Shown here: positions 1 to 11,648 of the stretch, in pieces
Position numbering within the stretch: the stretch's first letter is position 1
How the letters are laid out: every line of letters starts with the position of its first letter
Assembly (NCBI GenBank): GCA_033064195.1
Contig: JARBJD010000090.1
Location: forward strand, 62,001 to 126,000
Source: Blattamonas nauphoetae
Taxonomy: Eukaryota > Preaxostyla > Oxymonadida
Direction: 5' to 3'
DNA length: 64,000 nucleotides
Notes under the pieces: model-generated
Told to the model about the DNA's origin: nothing
Database searches by the model: none
What the model saw: the letters and a program-made list of their open reading frames with translations, nothing else
Translations under genes and position numbers: made by a program

Positions 1-1290
1 TAGCGCTGACAGTGGCGGGAAGGAGAGAAGATTCGGATGGTTGTGCCCTGCAAAGGAAAAGAAGCGAAGAAGACGGGACAGCGTTCGGAAGGAAGGAGCG
101 AGACCTTGTCGGAGCCGGTGGCGAGGAGAGAGCCATCGCGACTGAAGCGGAGGATACGGATGGGCGAGTTGTGTGCTCGGAAAATCCACCGGTCCTGCTC
201 ATTGTGGGGCTCGTTCTCATTCACAAGGATCGACGGGATTTTGCTTCGGTCGATTCGCTTGACTGTTGTTTCACCCGTTCCGAGTGTTTGTCCCAGTCGA
301 GACTGCCGTTCCAGCTCGAAAGTGTCGACCCACGTGTCTGTTGTGACGGCTGATGGGTCGATGAGCGATAGAAACGAAGAAAGGAAAGCGTCGGAGAGGT
401 TTTGCACACACACGTGGCCAGACGAATTCGACACTGGGAAGGCGACAGATGATACAGGACATGTAGTTTCTTCAAGTGAACGGAATAGAAGGAAGAATCG
501 AGAGATTATTGTTGAGAAATGGGACGACGAAAGAAAATGGTATTTTATCGAGGGCAGAGGATACTAAAAAGTGAACTATGTGGAAATACCCGATCGAAAT
601 GGTTTTTGATTGAAGGCTGTGAGATCTGTGTTCGAGGCTGAAAGTAGTTCGGCAGCTGAAGAGAACAATTGACACGTTCTGAAAAAGCTGAGAAAGAACC
701 ATACGGAGTTCAAAAAGTACAACCGGGCATTCTTTAGCAAAGTCAAAGACCAAAAAATAGCTTCGGAAGAACACAACGAAGCTGTAGTGGAGAGAATGAG
801 ATGATGAAGGTCCGGAGGAATTTGAAAAGGGAAATAAGGGGATCACGAACAAAAAAGGTGAAAGAAAAAGTATCAAACTGCTTTTGGTTGCACTTTACAT
901 CAACGACTTCGTCTTCAAATCGCCAACGAGGATAATTTTGTTGTGTGGTAATGTTAGTAAGGAGGAGATCATAAAAGATACGCTCCATCTCTCTGTCTTG
1001 ATGCAGAAGTGCTCGTGGCCCATCTTGATCAGCGTACAGTGTCTCTTTCGTGCTGACACGCAGGAGAGAAACACTGATTGGCGTTTCGAAGAGATGTTGC
1101 GTTGAAATGACATTAGAAAGAGGAACTGTATCGAATGGGTCAAAAATGTGGGGCAACAATGAAAACGAGTCAATAGTTAGGAAAAAGCAGACTTGAGGAA
1201 CTCAAGAGTGGATCCTTTTCCGGGGATATGGAATAAAGAGCAACATTAGAAGGTGTTGCGACAGAGGTGTACGTTCCTAGGTGGTTGAAA
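1..1290 (-). CDS. PROPPIN (Atg18/WIPI-type beta-propeller), 3' part cut by window edge
   Basis: PROPPINs are seven-bladed WD-like proteins that bind PI3P/PI(3,5)P2 in autophagy and on vacuoles. On the minus strand, a blade near 105-190 ends in SLLATGSDK and, after a 57-nt intron (48-104), continues GTTIRIFS. That matches the family signature immediately before the lipid-binding FRRG motif, which would lie beyond the left edge. Nearer the start, about 1150-1285, the reading TSVATPSNVALYSI followed by a STQHLFETPISVSLL block resembles blade one and the start of blade two. A middle exon near 700-755 gives VVFFRSYFLVFDFAKE, a typical blade strand. An inserted serine-rich loop separates the blades around 190-480. 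The first exon, in 1290-1523, could not be resolved. Introns appear to number at least five. Family call is good; exact exons are uncertain. Confidence 0.68.
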
Positions 1291-1523
1291 GAAATACAGG
1301 TGAGTTGATGTGTTTCATCGTTCAATTGCATTTGTGAGGGGTGAGATCAGTTCTGATGTTAGATTTTGAAACAGATGTGTCGATAAACAGGTGAAAAGAT
1401 CGTTGAAAACATGTTCAGCATGATGAATGGTATCTAAAAGTGTTGGACTATTTCTCACTAAAGTTCGGGTCATTATATTAAAATATCGGGTAAGATCTTC
1501 ATTCACACAAAAGAAACCGAGAA

Positions 1524-2653
1524 ATGTCCGATTACGACACTCTTCTCGGCCAACGGTTCTCAATAATAACGGAAGACCAACAACGTTATGAAGGAACTCT
1601 GAAGTCATACGAACTGGAAACTTCTTTTTTAGTTCTCGAGAAAGGTTCGAACATACTCGTTATCACAACATTTTAAATCCCCTTTTTGATCATTTTCCCT
1701 TCTCTCTCATGTGAACACTATTCCTTCATCTTCTTTACAGTCCAAAGCTTTGGAACGGAAGATCGTGTTTCAGACAAATTCATCCCACCTGGAACTAAAA
1801 TCGCCCCAGTTACTTCTTTCAATGCGGACAATGTAAAGGCCATTGATCTTGCTGAGAATCAAGTCTGATTTTGTCATCAACTCACTCACTTTTCCATAAA
1901 TCACTGAATCATCACACCAATATTCTGAACAACTTTTTTTACTTATTATGGCAACCTCCTTCCGGTAGATCGATCCAGATGCTCATCAACAAAGCAAAGT
2001 ATGTTATTTTCTATTTCTTCTTGTTTCAGACAAGTGTTCTCGAGAATCACATGAGAAACTTAACAGTCCAGTGTATGCTCTCCTAGTTGCACTCCATTCA
2101 TCTAGCTCAACCTACCCCTTATACTCGTCAGCAAACATATCAACGACAACAGTCGAGGTCAACTAATTATACTCCTCAGTCTAAGTATCAACGAAATGAT
2201 CGCTACCAGTATCGACAACGCGAATATGATCAGGAACAGGATCATGGAAGGTATCAACGTCCGCCACGTCAAGGAAATCGGATCTATGTTCAGAATGGAG
2301 AGCAGTTTGCAGTAGGGAGACAAACATCAAACTTCGGAAGGTTTGACTTCGAAGAGGCAGAAAAGAAGTTTGACAAAGACAAGGAAAGGCAAGAAATGCA
2401 ATCGGCACAAGAATTGAATGGAGAACAGCCAAGTATTGAGCCTGTCTACAATCCACAATCGTCTTTCTTTGATTCACTCCCAAGTGGGAACCAATCAAGC
2501 GCACGGTACATATCTTCAAACGAAGAGGCTTTTGGCGTAAGTGAGGTGTACTTTGGTGGGCGAGGGCGAGGGCGTGGGAGAGGAAGATATCGTGGAGGCC
2601 GGTACAGAGGAGGGCCACGACAAGACCGCGGATGGTCGTCAAGGGGAGAATAG
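1524..2653 (+). CDS. LSM14/Scd6/RAP55-like mRNP protein
   Basis: LSM14/Scd6 proteins sit in P-bodies, bind decapping factors and eIF4G, and repress translation. Exon 1 (1524-1644) starts MSDYDTLLGQRFSIIT and encodes the first half of the LSm fold. After a 96-nt intron (1645-1740) exon 2 reads VQSFGTEDRVSDKFIPPG, the diagnostic SFGTED segment of the family's LSm domain. The last exon (about 2087-2653) is rich in Gln, Tyr and Arg, then carries a FDF box (FGRFDFEEAEKKFD, about 2335-2370), an FFD box (SSFFDSLPSG, about 2460), a TFG-like EEAFGVSEVYF segment and a C-terminal RGG tail. All boxes are in family order. One or two further short introns lie between 1866 and 2087; a small exon at about 1967-2003 is likely. 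The gene converges on the neighbouring GTPase gene, with 139 bp between stop codons. Confidence 0.85.
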
Positions 2654-2792
2654 TGAAGGCACTTCACGCCACTGTTTGGCATTGCTCAATTTCTGGGAAA
2701 GGAGGAGTCCTTCTTTGGGGGGATGGCGGTGTTCGAGGGGTTTTATCAATTCATTCTTCAAGGGTGAAATGCGATAATAAAGAAAGGGAGGA

Positions 2793-4533
2793 CTATTCTT
2801 CCGGCAAAAATGAATAAATGTTCCCGCTGTGTGTTGTCCTCTTGTTTATTGTGATGGAGGCCCGATTCCTTGTTGAGCTCCATCCTTCCTCTTCTGGATT
2901 TGTTGGGGGAATCTCCGGTTCCAACGTCTCTTCTTCTTCCTCCAGATCAGTGGCGGTAATCTCCACGTCATCCACCTGCCCTGCCTCACCGCTGGACACA
3001 TCGCGCTGCATCTCACCCAACACCACAGCACTTCCATCATCGGCCTCCCCTCCCTCCTCCTCTCCCTCGTCCCCAAACACAAACCGATCGGAGAACTGCG
3101 GGACAATGACCGCGTCTCCCACTCCGCCGAAGACAGGCCTGACAATGTTGTCCGGCGGCTGGTGCCAGAAAGGGATCTTCCCGTCCCGCCAGTCGCGCAG
3201 AACGATGCGGGCCCCGTCTTCCAGCTTCTCGATGCCGCCTGCCGTCAGCTTCCCAAAGTGCCGCGCAATGAAGCGCGTGAAATCGGCGGCGAAGGCGGAG
3301 GCAGAGGATGTGTTGAGGGTGTTGGGGAGGGGATAGAGGGCGTACAGCGAAGGGACGTGTACAACTTCGAGCAGCATTGTGAGGGTGGTGACTGGGTCGT
3401 CGATTTCATCCGGCTTGGCGTGTCCCCTTAGGATGGACGTGAGTGCTGGGAGAGTGAGAGAGAACGAGACACACCACTGTTGGCCTGCCCTTTGTCCTCC
3501 ACAAACACAACACCAGGTGAATCGATGATCGCAATCTTCGATTCCACCTCGACGGTCTGCATCGAGCGTGTGCACCCGGGGTCAGACGACGTCTTGACTG
3601 CCTTCGACCGCTTCAGAGTGTTGATGATCGACGACTTGCCAACATTGGGGAACCCCACCACACCAACGTGGGTCCGCATCATGTGGCCAGCGTGTCCTGT
3701 CTTCACAATTGTCTTGCAGAGACTGAGCAAGTTTTGGGACCCAAAAGAATCTGACGGGATGAAGGGAAAGAGAGAGGTAAACCGCCGTGTGAGATGTTGA
3801 TCATTTTGGAAGCTTCATCCGTTCCGTCTTGTGTCTGCTGATCGTGGATGTATTTTGATACCATCGAAGATGATGATGTGGATGTGGTAGCCTTAAACGT
3901 GACGGTTGGATGAAATTGCTTCAGATATTCAACCCATCCGGCAGATACTTGTTGAGGAACGAGATCTGAGATGTGATAGAATTTGATGCGACTCATACCA
4001 ATTTTATTGATCACCAAAATCAATTGCTTTCCCATTTTCTGAACCTCTTGTTCTAATGCTATGCTTCGAGTACCATTTGGATCGCGTGCATCCAAAACTT
4101 CAAGGACGATGTCTGATGCATTCACAACTTTCCTCAAGATGTGATAGAACTGTTTCCTGTTATTTTTAATGGCTGTTTGCGAACAATAGAAGAACGAATC
4201 AATGCTTCCGAAGAATATACCTTTCGTAAGTTTCTGTGAAGGAAGTGCAGACTCTCCAGTGTCGAGATTGGATGATTTTGTCTCATAAAAGAGGTTTGCG
4301 TTCTCCTCGGCATCTCGAATCATTTCATGAATCTCTTTTTGTTGTTGAGACTTCATCAGTGTGGGGTATTCCAGTTCTGATAGCGCAGGATTGCGTCGAA
4401 CTTCTTGAATGATTTTATGTTGTTCAGCTTGCCTCATCAGCTTTGCCTTCTGCTTTTGCAGATTTGGAACGCCAATATCCTTCTTGAGGCGCTTTGTCAT
4501 TGTATGTTTCCGATCCTTTGGCATCGAAAACAC
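2793..4533 (-). CDS. Circularly permuted nucleolar GTPase of the GNL3/Nug1/Grn1 family
   Basis: These GTPases assist maturation and export of pre-60S ribosomes in the nucleolus. The N-terminus is a basic coiled segment (DRKHTMTKRLKKDI...). The GTPase motifs run in permuted order: VLEVLDARDP, then NKIDLVPQQ (G4), then GFPNVGKSS (G1 P-loop), then IDSPGV (G3). G4 is only correct after removing a 33-nt intron (3966-3998); unspliced it would read NKIG. Other introns are 4173-4220 (48 nt), 3751-3782 (32 nt) and 3446-3474 (29 nt). After the G domain comes the family's C-terminal region with RFIARHFGKLTAGGIEKLEDGARIVL split over exon 4, then GKIPFW and an acidic tail. The predicted protein is about 532 residues, close to family length. 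The start is the ATG at 4533 or the in-frame one at 4524. Confidence 0.9.
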
Positions 4534-4800
4534 TAATTATACATCGATCAACGGGCTTTCCGACTAGAGCTGAATTGGGATCATGTATTCACCCTAGAAT
4601 TGATTAAAACAATAAAATGAGGGGAAATAAATAAGTTTCTGATGGTGAAAATTCTCGGGTCCTGAGATGCCCGAGGTTCATCATCCCCCACACTATGAGC
4701 GATATGAATAAAGAAATAAAAAGGCTTTGAAAGAAGACGCCTCTCAGAAAAAAGATCTAGATTATTCTCTCCGAATCTACGGGTGTTTGTATGATGCTTC

Positions 4801-7362
4801 TTACTCCATCTCCTCTTCGCCGTCGTCGTCCCCGCCCTTGTTCCACTTCCTGTCCTCCTCGTCTTCCTCCTCCTTCTCCTTCCTGATCCGCTCGATTCTC
4901 TCCCTTCTCTTGTCTCCCCTCCTCGCTGCTCTGTTCATGTGCTTCTTCAGCTGCGGGCGAGCGTAGATGGTGTAGAGGGCGCCCTTGTGGTCGGCAATCT
5001 CCTCGTCCTTCAGATAGCACAAGAACACAGTGTCGATCATTGTGTCGTAGACTCCAAGGATGATGGTGCTGAACACGAAGCTGACAATGCCAGAGATGAC
5101 AGCAATCAGCCACCAGTGATAGATTGGGATTTTGACTTCAAAGCTGTCGGAGAAGAAGTCGGGACGCATGATCAGAACCATCACGAAGACTGACAGAGCA
5201 GTGACGACAAGGCTGCCAAACGTGACGATGAACGTGGTGACCCCGTCGAGGATGAAGGTGGTGGCGGGGTGGCGGAGGAGCAGAGCGATCGCATCGCGTG
5301 CGGATCTGAAGAAGCCACTTCCGCTGATCCCCATCCAAATGTAGGCTCGCTCGGTGATGTATTGGAGGATGCACTTCCAGCACTTGAGGCAGCACTGGAG
5401 ACACGCCAGCACATAGCGCGCAGCGGTGTGTGTGCTTTCCTTCATCTTCTTCTCGAGATAGAGTAAGATGGTGCGGAGTGTCTGGATGAACGCAATGAGG
5501 AACGAACCAACAGCGACAGAGCCGAGATGGTGGCACACAAGGATCATGACAGAGCGGGCGATGGGGAACCTCGGGGTATCGTCTTTCTTGTCGTATGCAA
5601 AATACCACGAGGCAGTGCTCCCAGCCACAGTCGCTGTCTTCATCCCAAGGAAGAAGTAGATGTTCCAGAAGAAGAGGAGGATGAGGAGGACGATGCAGAG
5701 GACAGTCACGACATCCCACTGCACGTATCTGCTGCCTTTAGCGATCTCCGTGCGCGATGACACGTAATAAACAAGAGCCACAACAACAAGAACGGCTCCA
5801 ACAACAAAGAGGACAATGTAAACAATGGGAACGAAAACCATGCACATTTGAGACTTCAGCACGGACGCTCCTTCCTTGATGAGGGCGAAAGCAAGGTTGA
5901 TGCTGCGGTGGAGGCCGCACATAATGAAGAGGAGGATAAGAGCGGCGAGCAGGAGGATCCCTCCAATCACCATGAAGACGATGGCGGACGTTTCGTCGGG
6001 GTTCTTCGTCGACGTCCACGCGTCTGCTTCTTTGTTGCGTTTGATTCCGTAATACAACGCAAAGCCACCAATTGCAAGCAGGACAAGAGTTCCAAGAACG
6101 AGGGTGGACCAGACAATGCACTTTCCACAGCACGAGACACAGCAGACCCACAGGAAAGAAAGAACTAAGCACACGCCGGCAGCGACGAGAATAAGCCACC
6201 AGCCGTTTCTGAGGTCGCTCATGGCGGATGTGAACATGTTTTCCATCCCTGCAATTTCAGGAAGAACACCCTCTCCTGAAGGAATACAGCGGTCGAGGAC
6301 ACTGAAGCGAATGAAGGGAAGATGAAAGGTGGGAAACATAAACAAAATGAAGGGAAGACCTGATTGTTTTGAACGGGACATAAATGCAGGCGGTTTCATT
6401 TGGAAGGGTGGCACATGAGACGAGGTTAGAGTCTGGAGTTATCGTGCCATTTGAACACACACACGTCTCAGCAGCCGGGCAGTCTTTCACACAAATTTCA
6501 CACTTTTCTGCTTCGATAGTGGTATTTAATGGATCACTCAGATTAAAATTGAGTCTGATGGCGAGTCCTGCAGATGTGAATGAGACAATTAGTGCAAAAA
6601 CAAACCGCTGATAAGGTTTGGGAAATTTGTGTTGTCGTACGTAGCGCGGGTGGTATTTTCTTTTCGTCCACAGAATTCAGACCTTCATGAGAAAGAGTGG
6701 ATGACGATGAGAAGAAAATGGTAGAAGAATAAATGAGAAGTAAATCCTCTCTTGACCTCTCAAAAAGTGTTCTTCACTCATTTCCCAAACTTTGAGTTAA
6801 TTGGGGCATATAAATAATGAGCTTGGTCCTTTGAAAACCCAATGACGAATAGGGCGATTGCTCCACCAATTGCTGCGAAAAAGAGGATCAGACAGTAAAA
6901 ATCTCTACAGCATCCATGGTGTTGTCGAAAATCGACTTTTCCATCGATGTAAGGGAGATCTTCGTTGTATTCCTCGTGCACTGAGATGGTGATGAGAATA
7001 ACAGAAATGGATGAAAAGATAATGAATTTAAAGAGGGCGAGAAGAAATAATGATGGAGGGATGATGTAGATGTGAATGTAGAGAAGAATAGGAAGATGAA
7101 AGTGACTGTTGAAAATGATGATTGATATCGATAATGCGATGTATGTGGTGAAATAAAAAAAGAAGGTTCAGATTAAAGAAGGAAAAGAATCGAATAGAGA
7201 TTTTGGAAGCGATGATAATGATAAATAAGTAGTTTGTTGACGTTAGTGATAGTTTGGTAGTGTTTTCGAGAAATTGAGGAAAAGAATAATCAAAAGAAAA
7301 GGATTAAAAACTAGAAAAATAGTGATTGACAACATACGATTTGGATCGCCTTGATCTGTCAT
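4801..7362 (-). CDS. Choline-transporter-like (CTL/SLC44) membrane protein
   Basis: SLC44/CTL proteins are plasma- or organelle-membrane transporters linked to choline or ethanolamine uptake. Predicted exons are 7362-7338, 6980-6791, 6682-6606, 6567-6360 and 6301-4801, giving about 666 residues. The first exon (MTDQGDPN) joins through a 357-nt intron to a cytosolic segment ending HHGCCRDFYCLILFF, the family's first membrane helix. Exons 2-4 form the large extracellular loop with many Cys and N-glycosylation sites (EFCGRKENTT, KCEICVKDC, ACIYVPFKT, DRCIPSGEG). The long last exon holds about nine further hydrophobic helices and the conserved SGSGFFRSARDA and DTVFLCYLKDEE signatures, then a charged Lys/Glu tail. 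Introns of 38-108 nt all lie in the 5' quarter. The 357-nt intron is the least certain junction. Confidence 0.9.
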
Positions 7363-7516
7363 TGGTGCTTGAATTAAGTGAGATGAAAACTGAATTAAGG
7401 GTTGGAGAAACTGGACTTGAACGATGATGAACAAATCATCAAGACCAACGTTCATTAGATACATAAATCGAGGTTACGCCTGCTTTCAATCAATCAATTT
7501 TCATTCAATGAAGTGA

Positions 7517-10133
7517 TCACGAGTTATACTCGTGAGGAACAATTGGGTCTGGAAGAGATTGGAGAATCTTTATCGGTGGAAGCTCAACCAAGTGCATGCC
7601 TCCGCGAGCAAGACGAGTGGCTTGCAGGATGTGGCGATACCGCTGGACGAGGATCACAGGATGGACACCCTTTGAAGGCTCAGTCTCCTGAGAAGAGAAA
7701 AAGAAGAAGAAAGAAGAGAAGAAGAAAGAAGAGAAGAAGGATGAAGAGAAAATCGAAGAAGGCAAACAGCAGAAGGCTTGACCAGAAGAATGTCCCCATC
7801 GCCCCAAATGAAGAAGCGGTCGTGTGGGGACGTTTTCTTTTTCTTGTCGACTAAGAAAGCCATTCCGAGGATCGAGCTGGAAAACTAGAAGAAGAACGCG
7901 ACAGACTGGTTATTGATGCGGGCGAGGGCACAGGACAGCATTGGGAATTGAGTCGTGTTGACGGGGAACCATTCGGTGAGAGCTTGTGTGTTCGGGTCCC
8001 ATTCCCAGACAGTGTGGTCAGAAGTGATGAGGCGGAGGGCGGGAGAGGAGGGTGTGAAGGAGAAGGCGAGGAAGGTGGCGTGGTTGGGGGGAGAGGGGAG
8101 TGTGTGGCAGTACGACAGGGAGGGATGAATGGAGAAGATGTGGATATCGTGGGCGCCGTCCATGACAGCAATGAGGCAGCCGTTGCTGGACGCCTCGAAG
8201 CGGAGGAGAGGCGCTGAGAGAAATGAAAAAGAAAGGAGAGGAAACCTGCTGCGTCGGGATTGATGCGTGGAAGCTCGACCTGTCTCACTTGGCCTGTCGA
8301 ACAATTCAGAGTTTGGATGACTCCTGCTGTGTTCATCAACACAAGTTGCTGGTCGCCTGTAGCCGAGTCTTTCCCATCGGTGGGATGTGGTTCGACAAAC
8401 AGCATCTGATGCGCCGGGAGGAGCGGCTCGGAAGGGCTGATGTTGAGTGGAGCACAGGCCTTGCCAGGTTGAGCGGTGGTGTGCGACGCCGTGTTGTCTG
8501 TCAGAGCCAACAGCTTCACTTCGAGCTCGTCGGAGAAGGCGAGCATGTCGCAGTTGGGGCCGAGAGCGGCGGAGATGATGGGATGTGCGAGGGGGTTCCT
8601 GAAGACATGGAGCTCGTGGTTGGGGGTTTTGCGCGACAGACGGTACAGGTCGAGGGTGTGCGGCTGTTGGACGAGGACGTGCCCGATGTTGTCCTTATCC
8701 TTTATCGTCCTCTTGGCCTCCTTCCGCTTGTGAGGCGGTGCGTAGGAGACAGAGACGTGGAATGGGGACGACGGGGCAGGAATGGAGCACTTCATGTGGG
8801 TGGTGCGTGTTTGTTTGAGTTCTTGGTTCTTTGCGATCTGTTCCCCGATTCTCCTGACCTGGTTGGTCAGCGCTTCCACTTTCTCAGAATTTCCTTTCCC
8901 GTTTGACATCTTCCTCCGCTCAAATCCGAGTGTCTTTTCGAGCTGTGCCTTCTTCTTGCGGAGAAACGGGATGTTCTTCGCAGCCTCAGCTTGTTTCTTT
9001 GTCTTTCGAGGAGGAAGGGTGCTCGTCTCTAAGCCTGAAGGAAGGAGCGATATAATGTTCATGGTCGTATCTACACCACCACTGATGATGAAATGGCGAT
9101 CGGTGCTTCCTTCGTACAGAGCGAGGGAGCGAATATCGTGGACGTGAGCTTTGATGATGCTGACAAAACGCCATTCGGACATATCACTATCGATATCCAT
9201 GCTACCGCTTTTACTTTGCCTGGTGTTTGGAAGAGATATCAGAGAATATTGCGTTATGCGCCCATCAGCACCTGCAGCGAACAGTGTTTTCCCGTCCTCC
9301 TGGAACGCCATTGTGAGGACATCCGAATGATGCCTTGTAAAGGAATGTAAGAGAGTACCTGTTACAACGTCCCAGATACACACATGACCTAAGGAATCGC
9401 CACAACAGATAACTCCATTCTTTTCGTTTGTGAGTGTCCAGATCGACGGTGGAGTCTTCCCATGGAAGTCCAATTCCAAACGAACAACAGATTGAAATGA
9501 TGACTGTGGTTGGATGAGTGTTCCACGAATGACTCCGTCACATCCACCCTGGAAGACAATATTACTGTTGGACGAAAAAGAAACGACAAGAACTCTCTGT
9601 TCCTGGCGAGGTAAAACGCTTCTGAGTGATAATTTGGACGCAGAACCATCCAAAAGATGAGTATAGTCATCTGAATCGTCGGATGATACACCAGTCGAGT
9701 AAAGACGAACTGAACCATCCTCGCAGGCAACACCAAGAAGCTCTCCATTCGGAGAAAGTGCGAGATTCCATACGGCTCCACCGTGTGTATCAATCATATA
9801 TTGTTCACTAAGGCGAGAGAGATTCCATTCGATGAGATGCCCAGTGAGAGTGCCAGCGATCAGCCTGTATGTCGGGATTTTCGTTGTATCTTGACTTTTG
9901 ATGGACATTGAAGAATGTTGAAGATCTGGAATCCAAACAAGTGAACGTATTTGGAGTGATTCGCGGGGAGGAATTGCACAATAGAGGAAAATGTTGGACA
10001 AGTTTGCTGTTGAATAGATTTCAATCGATGAATTCTCTCTGGCAAGTGCAGTGAAGTTACCAGTTGGATCGATAGCAACGGAAACAATTGAAGATGGAAT
10101 CCAATCGACTAGCCTGTTTCGATGGATTTTCAT
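7517..10133 (-). CDS. UTP4/cirhin-like WD40 protein of the small-subunit processome
   Basis: UTP4 (cirhin) belongs to the t-UTP/UTP-A complex that binds the pre-rRNA 5' ETS at the start of 18S rRNA processing in the nucleolus. The N-terminus (MKIHRNRLVDWIPSSI) and first WD repeats (LIAGTLTGHLIEWNL, GGAVWNLALSPNGELL, GVACEDGSVRLYS) match the family closely. A later repeat reads HDIRSLA then FIISGGVDTTMNI. Predicted exons are 10133-8246, 8213-7907, 7876-7768 and 7687-7517, about 824 residues; introns are 32, 30 and 80 nt. The last exon ends LVELPPIKILQSLP, resembling the family's closing 'VERPW...LPPA' segment. A Lys-rich coiled insert (about residues 370-430) lies between the two propeller halves and makes the protein longer than the usual 680-780. 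Introns at the 3' end are unusual for this window. Confidence 0.85.
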
Positions 10134-10164
10134 TTAGAAAACAAGATTATGGCTTGCTCAAACT
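10134..10164. promoter_or_regulatory. 31-bp divergent start-to-start gap
   Basis: Only 31 bases separate the ATG of the UTP4-like gene on the minus strand from the ATG of the next gene on the plus strand. Both 5' UTRs must be extremely short or must overlap the partner's coding sequence. No TATA-like box can be assigned with confidence. Confidence 0.5.
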
Positions 10165-10972
10165 ATGAAAGTCAAACTCCAGAATACAACAGTGTTTACT
10201 GGACACGTTAAAACTGCAGATTTCAATGCTTACAAGAAACAACTTCAGGCATTGTCAAAGCCGAATGAAAGAGCTCCACTTGAATACAGTCTTAAATTCT
10301 TTTTCGTCATTCTTCACTCTCCAGTTGATAATTTTTGGCAAAATTATGCCTGCTTATTTAAAGATGTCTTCCTTCATTGTTCATGCCCCGCATTAACGAT
10401 AGGAACGTTTGCTCTCTCAATAATTCTCCACATTGTTCTCTCTCAGCTTGTCATGGCCTTGCTTCATTAAAGGAGAGTCAACATTAACGGCAAAAGAGTA
10501 TATTGAAAGAGTATTTGATCTTTCACGGTTTCGGACATTTTTTGTTCTCATTTTACATCTTATCTATCTCTTATCGCATCGTTTAGATATGTCTCTCTTC
10601 ACAAAGAGCTGATGACAATTCCACCTGACACTCTAACTACCTGGGCACTTGGTGTGATTCGCATGGTTGGACACGCGCTCGTCCATCTGTCGAAAGGTGA
10701 CATCGCAGGGTACCCAACCCAAGAGCCAGCGTCATCTGAGACCCCTTCCACACTCAGCCCTGTTATCATTTCACAACCTCTCTCCAAGCATGTGGATATG
10801 CTCAAGCGATTTGCTTGGGGATGCTTTCAGAAAAAGATTATCCACGAACACGAGTTGATTCTTTTGATGGAACTTACAGTGGGGAAGGCAAAACTGCAAC
10901 GCTGACAGAAGCGTCCTTTTTCCATTTTGCCTCCATTTCACGATTTTTATCCATATGATCGTTTCAGAAAAT
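10165..10972 (+). CDS. Unidentified multi-exon gene
   Basis: I do not recognise this protein. Exon 1 starts MKVKLQNTTVFTGHVKTADF and contains ALSKPNERAPLEYSLKF. Reading-frame logic then suggests a short intron at 10306-10324 followed by a hydrophobic stretch (LIIFGKIMPAYLKIL), then, after another intron ending at about 10446, KGESTLTAKEYIERVFDLSR. The exon from about 10587 reads YVSLHKELMTIPPDTLTTWALGVIRMVGHALVHL, which looks like amphipathic helices. A further 30-nt intron near 10880-10909 would join the final segment RPFSILPPFHDFYPYDRF before TAA at about 10972. The pattern of a charged N-terminus, two hydrophobic helices and a Pro-rich linker hints at a membrane-associated helical protein, but that is inference. 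Coding status is likely; exon borders are tentative. Confidence 0.5.
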
Positions 10973-11327
10973 AAACGCTGAGAAACAATCTTGTTGACGT
11001 GACGAGAAAAAGAAACAACATGGTTTGATCTTCCAATCATTCTCCTCCAATCGCGTCCAGTCGCTCTTCCTTTCACAGTTTGACTTAATACACTCTTTCA
11101 AACTGTTTTTCAAATTTCTTCCACAATCAGACAAGCTATTCAGCCAGATTCGACAATTGTTACTGTTCAGCCAATTCAAGGTGTTTATTGTTTTTGTGTT
11201 CATCTTTATTTTGAACATCTGACAACAATCCTGCTATTCTCAGAATATCTCTCTCACCAGACAAGAATAGCAGTCATGCTGAAGTGAACACGACTCATGC
11301 CGACGGTTCCCATCAAGTTGCTTTTCG
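10973..11327. other. Intergenic stretch, nothing identified
   Basis: About 350 bp between the previous stop and the next plausible ATG. It is T-rich with several polypyrimidine runs on the plus strand. Short open frames exist on both strands but show no family resemblance. Part may be a 3' UTR plus the next promoter. Confidence 0.3.
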
Positions 11328-11648
11328 ATGGAACCAAACAAAACTCCACGTTTTCATGGTATGTCCTCACTTTTTCTCACCACTTTTGTCCTGAATGTTT
11401 TCCTCTCACCTTTCTCTTGCCCTGCTTTCTTTCTCTCTCTCAACTATAGCTGAAATTGTTCCTGCTTTGACACATCTCGAAACTATTTCTGTCGGAAATA
11501 TGTCTCACAGTCGAATCAGATAATTTTGAGGATCACCCCGGACGTCACAGAAGAGTTTTCTGTGCGAACAGGAAAAAACAGGATCTTTCGATGTTCGAGT
11601 CAATTGACCTTTCAGCTCCGAATCCTGACTCAAGCATACCTTGTCTGA
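11328..11648 (+). CDS. Possible small spliced gene, unidentified
   Basis: A tentative model begins at ATG 11328 (MEPNKTPRFH), removes a 91-nt intron (11359-11449, GTATGT...CTATAG), continues AEIVPALTHLETIS, and after a 20-nt candidate intron (11491-11510) reads SNQIILRITPDVTEEFSVRT and RCSSQLTFQLRIL before TGA at 11648. The product would be about 69 residues of mostly beta-strand character. A second frame over 11520-11730 is also open and looks coding, so the 3' splicing may differ and the gene may be longer. No family recognised. Confidence 0.33.

Noticed and set aside
37-567. 176-codon plus-strand frame at the left edge
   Set aside because: It lies opposite the PROPPIN exons, which have clear family motifs on the other strand; its own composition is Arg/Ser noise.
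7680-7767. AAG/GAA-rich run that looks like a basic coding tail on the plus strand
   Set aside because: Read on the minus strand it is the polypyrimidine tract of the 80-nt UTP4 intron, and the flanking exons join in phase.
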